From Oreohelix idahoensis (lineage: Eukaryota; Mollusca; Gastropoda; Stylommatophora; Oreohelicidae), in assembly GCA_024509875.1 (NCBI GenBank), contig JAMPIV010008047.1, forward strand, positions 434,001-498,000: a DNA stretch of 64,000 bases, given 5' to 3'. Both the position numbers and the translations under genes were made by a program. The number at the start of each line of letters is the position of its first letter. Within the stretch, counting starts at the first letter, position 1. A model generated the notes under the pieces. The model was not told where the DNA came from and searched no databases. It worked only from the letters and a program-made list of their open reading frames with translations. Below, in pieces: positions 55,790 to 64,000 of this stretch.

Positions 55790-56107
55790 TTTTTAATGGA
55801 TGGTAGGTTTCCTAATAATTGGAAATGTTGCCAGGGTAGTGACCGCTTGGCCTGCTCTTTATGATTTCCAACTACTGAGGGATTTTTAATGTGCGCAACT
55901 TGCACACGGGACCTCCTATTTTTTCGCTCTTATCCGAGATGGCTAGCATCCGATCTCACTACCCAGGAGATTAGGGGGGAGTGTGACATCAGTAGGACCC
56001 ACTAGTTCTGAAAGAAATTTCCAAAAATTATATTCCCTGTGCTGGGATCAAACCTGGTTCCATTAGAATTAGAAGCAGATGATAAACTTCTTAACCACTC
56101 TGCCCCC
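55790..56107 (-). mobile_element. tRNA-derived SINE 4 (approximate limits)
   Basis: The minus-strand head GGGGGCAGAGTGGTTAAGAAG holds an A-box. B-box GGTTTGATCCC lies after an insert-like arm, similar to a Leu/Ser-type tRNA. The body includes a GAGGTCCCGTGTGCAAG block. The 3' limit was not determined. Confidence 0.7.
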
Positions 56108-56240
56108 TTTTCCTTTAACTTAAAGTTTCTACAAGATGGGGTAGCTAGCGTCATGCCCAACCCTTTATAATCATCTTCATTGATATCCCTATAGTTTACA
56201 TTCTGCAACAGCAACTCCCTTTATAAATCACATGATGGTT

Positions 56241-56319
56241 AGCACAAATTGCTGGATCTAATTGACAGCAATCCAAGCATGTGCTGCATTGCTGTTAATT
56301 AGATCCAGCAATTTGTGCT
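56241..56319. repeat. 32-bp inverted repeat (hairpin)
   Basis: Arms 56241-56272 and 56288-56319 are inverted copies with about one mismatch around a 15-bp loop. Part of the right arm (ATTGCTGTYAATTAGATCCAG) recurs directly at 56323-56343. It abuts the LINE fragment that follows. Confidence 0.85.
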
Positions 56320-57362
56320 TGGATTGCTGTCAATTAGATCCAGATTTACGATGGCACAGGTAAAAGTGTATATGCATGTAACCACAGACAAAAGGCATCC
56401 CCTGCATGGGAACATTGCTGACATCAAAGGAGTGAGAATAAAGAGGGGGTTGTCATGGATGGCGCAGGCGGAGGAGACTATTAGACAGGTGACCCCAGTT
56501 GAAAGTATAATCAAGGGAGAAGTGTGGAGTAAGTCAGATGAGAGCTGGATGAACTACCAGCAGGTCATCATCAGCCTTTGTAGAGAATGCAGAACTTGGG
56601 TCAATGGGAGAGCAGAGCTGGAAATGAACAGCTTATAAATGATAGGTGATGAAAGTTTTGATGTGTGATAACCATAATGTCACTGAGGTGATGAAAGCTG
56701 GGGATGATGATGCCATTGTGTACATTGATGAGTCTGTAATCTGTGGTAATAAATCAGGGTGGGGCTTCTCTGCAAGGGTAAAGGGTAGAACCGTCGCTGA
56801 ACATAGCGGGGCTTACATGATAACAACCTCCAGCATGAGAATGGAGGTAGAGGCAATTACTGCTGCCTTAAGATGGCTGTCTGAGACTTTATTACTAAAG
56901 GCAGTTATTGTATCAGACTCACAATCCATGCTTCAAAAGGTCCAAAATGGTTAGCTTCGACATGAATGGAAAACCTCCATAGAAGCATCGAATCTTCAAG
57001 AACTGATATGGATCTACTGTCTTGGTCATGCCGGGGTACATGGCAATGAAAGAGCTGACAGACTAGTTTCAAGAGTACCCATAAAAGGTGCATTGGCCAT
57101 GGATAAGGAAGTAATACTGAGGGAAATTCATTTTCGTCTATTAGAAAATGACGCTGCAATCGATGAATCATCAAGGTTAAGATTGCTGGAATTCGGCATC
57201 AAACGTAAGACCAGCAGGGATGGACGTATGAGAGGATGCAACCACCGTGTATACAACCAGTGCCCAATAGGAACAATTAACATTCATACCCTTCGACATT
57301 TGCTGCGGGAGACTGAGCACCTATGGGTTTGGCCAGAGTGCAGTGACGTCAATTCCGATTAA
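56315..57362 (+). pseudogene. RNase H domain of an I-clade-like LINE
   Basis: Upstream part 56315-56638, then, after a frameshift, 56646-56954: AIVYIDESVICGNKSGWGFS (first Asp), SSMRMEVEAITAALRWLSE (Glu), AVIVSDSQSMLQKVQNG (Asp). After a stop, HAGVHGNERADRLVSRV contains the last Asp. The order matches RNase HI of I-type LINEs. A later TLRHLLRETEHLWVWPEC suggests a zinc region. RT is absent here. It lies in the last EFHB intron before exon 6. Confidence 0.82.
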
Positions 57363-57476
57363 CAATAACAAATTGCTGACTGTTCACCTTACTAAAAATC
57401 ATATAAAAATGTCTTTCAGTTTGTAGACTTCAGGTTGGTAAAGAATGTACCCCTAAAATAAACGTGCTTATTTCAG

Positions 57477-57672
57477 GATGGCAAAGGAAAAATAACCCTG
57501 TCCAACCTCCGCGATGTCTGCATGAAGTATAGACTTCCTGTAGATATTGATATTTTGGAGCAAATTCTAGATTACTGTGATGTGGATCGTGATGGTATGA
57601 TCAGCTACTTAGAATTTTCCAACTTCCTCAACTGGAAGGATAAGATGCCTACAGGTCTGGATGATCTAGGAC
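57477..57672 (+). CDS. EFHB: EFHB exon 6 of 6 in window (EF-hands)
   Basis: Acceptor TTATTTCAG, phase 0. The exon begins DGKGKITLSNLRDVCMKYRL. Together with the Asp-Gln at the end of exon 5, this gives the first EF-hand loop (D-Q-D-G-K-G-K-I-T-L-S-N). A second, canonical loop DVDRDGMISYLE follows, with Asp at 1, 3 and 5, Gly at 6 and Glu at 12. FSNFLNWKDKMPTG is conserved in the family. It ends GGAC|GTAAGA with one base carried over. Downstream coding exons are not in the window. Confidence 0.92.
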
Positions 57673-57964
57673 GTAAGAATTTTTTTTTTTTTAACTCATG
57701 GGTAAAGTAGGCAGCATTTTTGTTACATCCTTCATTTTTGTGCTCCAGAAGTATTGGTTTTATTCTGGAAATGTTGGTTGCAGTTTAGAATTGTTATTTA
57801 CACTCTAGGAATGTTGGATAGCTCTTAGAAGTGTTGGCTGTTTGTGCTTCACATGTGTGCAGTGTACTCTCATCATCGGATAAATTTTCTATGAACAGAT
57901 TTAATTCACATTTTGGTGATCAGAGAAATCCTTTCTTCTGTCTACTGTAATTATCACTGCTACA
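57673..57964. other. intronic sequence after EFHB exon 6
   Basis: Contains a T-run at 57680-57692 and a loose repeat of GAAATGTTGG/GAATGTTGGAT motifs. Otherwise unassigned. Confidence 0.4.
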
Positions 57965-58579
57965 TGTCGTAATGTTAATTATTCCGGAGATATTCTTCGT
58001 CACCAAAGTAGACTCTAGGGGCAGTCATACAACACGAAATCAGCATAACTGCACTGAGTGGACCAACACCTCCTTCACAATTTTACAAACATGCAGTTTA
58101 TTCGTTTTGACAAACAGCTACATGGTAATAGATATATAGGCCCAAAGGTAAATGCAGTGGTACTTACAAGTCCAGTCCTTTCCCTATCAAATGCTGGTCA
58201 TTGGCAATAATTCAAACTTTATTTAATATCGTCCTTTGTTCATCTTTATGAATAAGCACACATTTGCTTACTAGAATAAGCCAGGGACACCTCAACCAAG
58301 TATATTGATGTCCTGGTGATGGAATAATTCAGAAAAAAACACAGAATACTGCAGGAGCTCAAAACACATACGTCCACACACTTCCAAACACAAGCCGCAT
58401 CTCTCTTGCAGACGATCACCTAACTTCTGCTTCAAATTTGTTCGCGTCTGGCAGTAAACCATATCGGCATGACGTCACTTCCTTTATTAATAAGTGACTC
58501 CATATAAAATAAACAAAAAAGGAGCCCTGTTTAGCTGCCTATTATATCGACATAAATGTTATGAATTTTAATCATAACA
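57965..58579 (-). mobile_element. G3 3' LTR
   Basis: The right edge at 58579 is fixed by the adjacent C-rich tract and the inverted repeat TGTTATGA/TCATAACA (58557-58579). The left edge is approximate (TGTCGTAATG). Confidence 0.7.
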
Positions 58580-58598
58580 TCCCCCCCCCCCCCCCCCG

Positions 58599-60070
58599 CA
58601 AAAATAATGGAAACAAAGTTTTCATTATTCTCGTGGTGTGAGTATAACATCACCAGAGTGAAATATGGTAACATCAAATTTCACTGTAAGTAAGAACAAG
58701 CATAGCACCCAGGTTTCTGCCATAGGATAGGCAGTTTAACACTAAAAGTGTGGTCCATGGTTGTTAATACCAAAGCCAATGTCTACTACGGACAAATTCC
58801 TTTTTAACAGCAATGTGAGGTCGCTATAACTAATAGTATCCAACATATTAAAAAATGATGGCAGCAGCAATACATGCACTCACATACCTCACACCGTCCA
58901 ATAACACCTATATGTCAAGTCCAGTATCAGTTATAAAAAAGTTAGCAATAATGCAAAGCATTATAGAATATATAAATCTATAACAGCGTAAATAGATGAA
59001 ATTAAGCAGACAATCATATTAGTAAAGTGAATGAATGCAACATCATACGCGAAAAGATTAAAGTCATGTGTACATCTTAAGTACTTGTCATAAAAAGTAT
59101 ATTGTGGTGTCAGTTTAAAAAAAGTGTTATTTTGAGCATGACGAAGTTGTGTGTCCAATCAGGTAAGAATACACTGATGTATGGTACAAATTGTCAATAG
59201 TTGTGAGAACTATTAAAATGTTCAAACAATAATTAGTGTGAGTGTACTAATGCCTTGTGTCAAAGACAGAATCTCATCCCGCGAATTAAAATTAATCAAC
59301 AGCTAATTAAAGCACTGTATTTAAAGTCACAATGTTATATTATTATCTGTACTAGTGGAATAATAACCAAAGTCCAGAGAAAATATTCATAATCGAGCAC
59401 AAAGTTTCTGTCCATGATTCTCTGTTATATTATTGTATAAGTTCCTTTATAAGTTCACGTTAAGTAACAATGTTCAATGTCCAACCGGATAGAGAATAAT
59501 AATGGCACGATAGGATTTTTTCTAGTTATGTCCCTTTGTCCATGCGAAGCATCCTTGAGTTACATCCCTTAATCTTTAGACGCTTTTCCAACAATAGAAT
59601 AAATCTTGTTTCTGCATTCAAAATATCCAAATGTCACATTATTCTTAGACCATCAGTGAATGTGTGTGTTTTTGCACATAAACTGAGTATGCACGCTATT
59701 AATACGGGGCAAGACATGAGCTGAGTAAAACGAGGTACAACTTGAAATTGGCGATTTCAGCATTCATCATCATCAGGTGCTGAGTGAACACATTCAATAC
59801 CTGCAAGCACCGTCAAAAGAGTCACTGAGCGATTTGCTTCAATTTTTTAATGAAAAAATTACGACAGTCCTCAGACTTGTTATTTATCACAGGATATTTT
59901 CATATCCCATCTTTACATAGTAGTAATAAATCAGGAAATTCCTGTCAGCATAAGCATTGTCAGCAAAATATGTTCATATATCGTACACTGTTCATTGGTC
60001 AACATGTGGAGAAGTCAGTTGATAGGTTTGATCTAACTTCACAAGATACTTACATTAGCAGTGTTGGTAG
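58599..60070 (-). other. G3 noncoding tail between RNase H and polypurine tract
   Basis: About 1.5 kb without coding frames. The part nearest the LTR is similar to the G1 tail at 21757 onward. Confidence 0.55.
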
Positions 60071-60075
60071 ATGAC

Positions 60076-60480
60076 AGTGAGTCTTTCACGCAACGTGATA
60101 ACACATCCGCGACCACATTTCGACTGCTTTTGATGGCACGAATGTCACATTCGTAGGGCTGGAGCGCAAGTCATGCTCTGGCAGCCTTCTCATTACGAAA
60201 TTTTGCAGTCTTAAGATAGGACAAGGCCCTCTGATCTGTCTCCAAGACAAATTTTGCACCAATAAGAAAGCGTTGCAGTTTTGTAAAACAATATACTACC
60301 GTGAGCACCTCCCGCTCGACAATGGGGTATTTTTTCTCTGTGGGTGTCAATTTACGACTGACATACAGAATTGGATGTAGACAATCATCGAATTCGTGCA
60401 TAAGTATACCGCCGTTCCTGAACCAGAGGCGTCGACTCTCAGTATAAAAGGAAATCGAAAATCAGACAATCTTAAAATTG
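60076..60480 (-). pseudogene. G3 RNase H
   Basis: FPFILRVDASGSG (first Asp) ends the RT frame. In the next frame LHPILYVSRKLTPTEKKYPIVEREVL has the catalytic Glu, followed by FVLETDQRALSYLKTAKFRN. Beyond the stop at 60171 the sequence still reads like IRAIKSSRNVVADVLSRC to about 60076. A frameshift at about 60400 lies between the first Asp and Glu. Confidence 0.82.
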
Positions 60481-61261
60481 GTGATTTTGAGAAAAAAGAC
60501 TTAAGCAAATTTAATGACTCATTACACGAATGTATCCAAACAATCTTATTTGGAGAGTTCTTTCTTAATAACGAAGACAGAACTGAAGTAATTTCTGAAA
60601 CCTTCGGCAAGAATTTTCTATAGAATCCTACAAGACCTAAAAGACTGGGAACCTGTTTTTTTGTCTTAGGAATTTCTAGATTCAAGATCCTGGAGATAGT
60701 GGAATCCTCAGAATTAAGAAAACCGCCTCCTACTTTATGACCAAGAAAAGAAATGTCAGTGAATGCTATGTTAGTTTTTGAAGGTCTAGCAGTAAGATAA
60801 TGGAGACGAAGAGTAGTCAACAAAGACTCAATTCCAAGAACATGTTCTTCCCTCGATTGATGGAAAAGGCAAATATCATCAATATAGGTAATGATGTCAT
60901 CACGACTAGAGAAAATTTTTCGCATAATACGAACAAAAGTCGCAGGAGCGTTAACGAGACCAAAAGACATAAAATTAAATTGGAACAATCCCAAAGGTGT
61001 AGCGAAAGCAGTATAAGGTTTTGCTCTGTCCGACAAGGGGACTTGCCAATAACCTTTAGATAAATCAAGTTTACTGAAAAAGGTATCTGTAGATAGTCTA
61101 TCCAATAGAGAATCCAACAAAGGTAGAGGCTCCGCATCCGAGTTTGTTAAAGCATTTAAACGCCTGAAATCAATGCAAATCCGAATGGATTTGTCTTTCT
61201 TTATAATCAAGACCATAGGAAAACTATATGGGGATAGAGAAATTATGTTTAATTTTATCAT
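60347..61261 (-). pseudogene. G3 RT
   Basis: A 304-codon frame covering nearly all RT: KSIRICIDFRRLNALTNSD, FFSKLDLSKGYWQVPLSDRA, MSFGLVNAPATFVRIMRKIF, catalytic ITYIDDICLFHQS, ISFLGHKVGGGFL, LLGLVGFYRKFLPKVSEITS. It is more complete than the G1 RT, lacking only the very N-terminus, which is out of frame around 61261-61330. Confidence 0.87.
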
Positions 61262-61266
61262 ATCCT

Positions 61267-62337
61267 CTATTTCTTTTTGTACTTGTGATTGAAAATGTAC
61301 AGAGATAGGATAAGGTTAAAGTTTGATTGGTCTGAAATCAGTAAGGAGAATATCATGTTCAATGATATTTGTACGCCCAGGAATATCCGTGAGCACGTCA
61401 GAAAAAGATTGTAGTAATATAATAACGAAATCTGATCTTTCTGATATGGAGCAAGAGTTGACGAAATAGAAATATCCCTCCAATTCTCAGTAGAAGAAAG
61501 TGGTAAAGTATGTACAGATAAGAGAGGCTCAGAAATATTAGGTAATTCAGACAACTCTTCCTGTATGACAGCAAAGGAAGAGCAACGATCAATAGGCTCG
61601 TCGATAGCCTCAAAGACTGGATTAAGATGTGGAGGACGAGAGTAAAATTGTTGTAGCATGTTGATGTGAAAGGTTTTTTCCTTTCCTTTAATAGATATAA
61701 TGTAGTCAACATCTGACAATCTTTCAAGTACAGTATATGGTCCTCTCCAAGATACAAGTAATTTATTGTCCTTATTGGGTAACACTACATAAGCCTCATC
61801 ACCCGGCCATAATTGGCGCAGTTTTCTGTTTTGATTAACAAACAATCTTGCCTTAAGTTTAGCTTTTTCTGATGCTTCTACAGCTATCTGGCATGCGTCG
61901 ATAATTTTCTTTCTCAAGTTAACCACGTATTGGTAGGAGGTTTGAACATCATCAGGCATGTCAGCTCCAACCAATAACTGTTTTAGAATGGACATAGGCC
62001 CTCTTGGATTGGCACCGAAGACTAATTCAAACGGCACAAATCCAGTATGTTCGTTAGGTATTTCCTGATAAGCGAACAATACAGCTGAGAGTACTCTATC
62101 CCAATTATGTGGGTATTTCGCAGTAACCTTGCCTAGCATTTTTTTAAGGCAGCGATTTAGCCTCTCAATTTTCCCGTTCGCAATTGGGTGATATACACTA
62201 CTAAGAGATCTATCTATCTTAAACTCTCTCATAACCTGAGTCATAACGTCAGAAATAAACTGTGTTCCCCGATCTGATAATATGTTTTCGGGAAAACCCA
62301 GTCGACTGAAAATTAAAAAATAGCGCATCAGCAACAT
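61267..62337 (-). pseudogene. G3 integrase core and C-terminus
   Basis: NILSDRGTQFISDVMTQVM (catalytic Asp), YHPIANGKIERLNRCLKKML (Glu), HTGFVPFELVFGANPRGPM and WPGDEAYVVLPNKDNKLLVSW. The first catalytic Asp lies upstream in the 62401-62610 frame (KMAIDPIGPLP), separated by a frameshift. The frame runs on past the integrase C-terminus into the RT leader. Confidence 0.85.
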
Positions 62338-62400
62338 CTGTAGTTGATATTGTTTTCAGAGGAATAGCCTCTGGCCAGTGCGTGCACATATCAATGCATG

Positions 62401-62690
62401 TTAGCACATAATGATGACCTCTGGCTGAGTGACTGGTAGTGGACCTATAGGGTCGATTGCCATTTTTGCGAATGGACGCAAAGATATGCCTGAAGCCTGG
62501 ATAGGCGCATTATGCTTGGGCCGTTTAGCTGCCACATCTTGGCAAGTTTTGCATGTGCGACAAAAGATTTTCACATCTCTTGCCACCCCAGGCCAAAAGA
62601 AATGAGACAAAATCCTCTATTTTGTCCTGGCAATCCCTAAATGTCTAGCACAATTAACATCATGAGCGACAAATTGGCGAAAACTAATAG
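62401..62690 (-). pseudogene. G3 integrase zinc module and first catalytic Asp
   Basis: SHFFWPGVARDVKIFCRTCKTCQDV contains the Cys pair of the HHCC module. The His pair upstream (AHDVNCARHLGIAR) is in a different frame because of a stop. KMAIDPIGPLP holds the first catalytic Asp. Confidence 0.8.
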
Positions 62691-62940
62691 GTACCATAAT
62701 TTGTTTATTTACTGATGTGGAATCTTGGAAATTCTGAATCAAGATCCCATTCTTGATTGTGTACTAGTGTAAAGAATTATCATTAAATACCACATCATCA
62801 GACTTGGCAACATGAAACATTTTTTTAAATAAATCATCTTCATTTTGCATCTATATGAATGATGCTTTGTCAATAAGTTCAACATGTAAATCATCCTCAT
62901 CTATCCCCTCCCCATCAGACATCTCCTCATCAGTCACCAC

Positions 62941-63541
62941 CTATTCAGTCACCCTCTCATCATTCATCACTTCATCAGTCATCTCCTCAATCTGGACCTG
63001 TTCATGCAACTTTGCACGAGACTGAGCTCCAGTAGTGACAGCATTTGCCATAAGAAAATGTTGCTGTTCCCATATTAAAATATCATTAGTGCATTCATGA
63101 AGACCAGGGATATTCCCCAGGGTTATTCCAGCAATTGGTTTGTCCAACAAGCACATGTGAGTCCTTCCAGTAAAATAAGGGGTATCTAAGAATACTTCAG
63201 CAGTTGGATAATATTCCACTGTGCTCCCGAATGTAATGCACTTGACTTCTTTGCCTGTGTAATCAGATTGGTCCACTAATGACCTTCGCACCCCAACAGT
63301 CCCTGAGCACTGAAACAAGATGGTTGTTTACAAAACCCCTATTAAACACTAGTGAACCTGTCCCATCATAAGAGGACATGACTGGCAAAGGATGTCCACA
63401 CAGGAGCCTAGGAACTCCCTGTAGCTGAAACAAAGAATTACATTCAGAGCAATTAGTACTATTTGACAAGTCCACACTACATGCATTTGCATGAGCAGCA
63501 ACATTGTTATTTTGGACTGTATTATGATAATTTTGATGCAC
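62941..63541 (-). pseudogene. G3 protease and Cys motif, active site damaged
   Basis: CSECNSLFQLQGVPRLLCGHPLPVM precedes VSVLRD. In G1 the next residues are TGSTTIGVRRS, but here bases are missing and the frame shifts directly to VGVRRSLVDQSDYTGKEVKC. The Thr-Gly of the active site is therefore gone. The C-terminal half has FGSTVEYYPTAEVFLDTPYF and IAGITLGNIPG. Confidence 0.82.
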
Positions 63542-63691
63542 AACTGTATTGGAACTTTCAGGATTCCTAGAACGTCGAAATTTATTGTTCTGTTGAGAAC
63601 TTCTGTTGTTGTAATTACTTACATTGTTTCTATAGAATGACCTTTGGCCTCTGTTTGATTGGAAATTGTATCCACCTCTGTTCCAATACCT

Positions 63692-64000
63692 CCATGGTAA
63701 TAGATATATAGGCCCAAAGGCAAATGCAGTGATACGTATAAGTCCAGTCTGTTCCCTATCAAACGCTGGTCATTGGCAATCATTCAAACTTTATTTAATA
63801 TGGTCCTGTGGACAGATTTACTAATAAGCTCACATTTGCCTACTAGAATAAGCCAGGGACACCTCAACCAAGTATATTGATGTCCTGGTGATGAAATAAT
63901 TCAGGAAAAACACAGAATACTACAGGAGATCAAAACACATACGTCTGCACACTTCCAAACACAAGCCGCATCTCTCTTGCAGACGATCGCCTCACTTCTG
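63692..64000 (-). mobile_element. G3 5' LTR, internal part, cut by window end
   Basis: Closely matches 58118-58440 (GGTAATAGATATATAGGCCC onward), abruptly joined to gag sequence encoding an Asn/Arg-rich tail. Confidence 0.85.

Larger units (their letters stand above)
57965..64000 (-). mobile_element. LTR retrotransposon G3 (Gmr1-type), partial
   Basis: 3' LTR at about 57965-58579, C-rich polypurine tract at 58580-58598, a noncoding tail, then RNase H, RT, integrase and protease going outward on the minus strand. From 63690 the sequence repeats 58118-58440 of the LTR, so the 5' LTR is entered internally and runs off the window. Most of gag, the leader and the LTR end are deleted at that junction. 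It has several frameshifts. Confidence 0.85.

Overview
This window is animal nuclear DNA. It carries six phase-compatible exons of one conserved cilia/flagella gene, EFHB (CFAP21), with GT..AG introns. Everything else recognisable is eukaryotic transposable-element and satellite sequence: Ty3/gypsy-type LTR retrotransposons, RTE-like and RNase H-bearing LINEs, tRNA-derived SINEs, hAT and mariner DNA transposons, a foldback element and several minisatellites. The mix, with Gmr1-type LTR elements, RTE LINEs and SINEs sharing an AATGGGTACC core, suits a marine invertebrate, perhaps a lophotrochozoan. The species cannot be fixed from the sequence alone.

Layout. 1-7025: two decayed plus-strand LTR-retrotransposon copies. 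The second is interrupted by a DNA-transposon-like element (1279-3442) with long terminal inverted repeats and a broken gene of a widespread uncharacterised family. 7055-8450: antisense LINE. 8853-9061: first visible EFHB exon. 9214-13172: LINE scraps and a dead mariner element that contains a LINE scrap. 13610-42725: a nested block. LINE-A, bounded by a 13-bp target duplication, was invaded by a full-length RTE-like LINE-B (16308-19430) and by LTR element G1 (21047-42328). G1 was invaded by a hAT element (24108-26941), itself carrying a truncated LINE-B, and by LTR element G2 (31046-40795). 43057-44940: LINE-C with a foldback element and a SINE in it. 45190-57672: EFHB exons 2-6 separated by minisatellites, SINEs, LINE-D and RNase H LINE fragments. 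57965-64000: a third LTR element, G3, running off the window.

How it fits together. The EFHB exons join in frame (209+122+158+167+223+196 nt) and encode the conserved central part plus two EF-hand loops. Upstream and downstream exons lie outside the window. The intron between exons 1 and 2 is about 36.1 kb, and most of it is the nested transposon block.

G1, G2 and G3 share an unusual pol order: protease, integrase, reverse transcriptase, RNase H. Integrase lies ahead of RT, as in the Gmr1 group of Ty3/gypsy-like elements. All retroelement ORFs carry stops or frameshifts except the RT of the LINE-B copy inside the hAT element.
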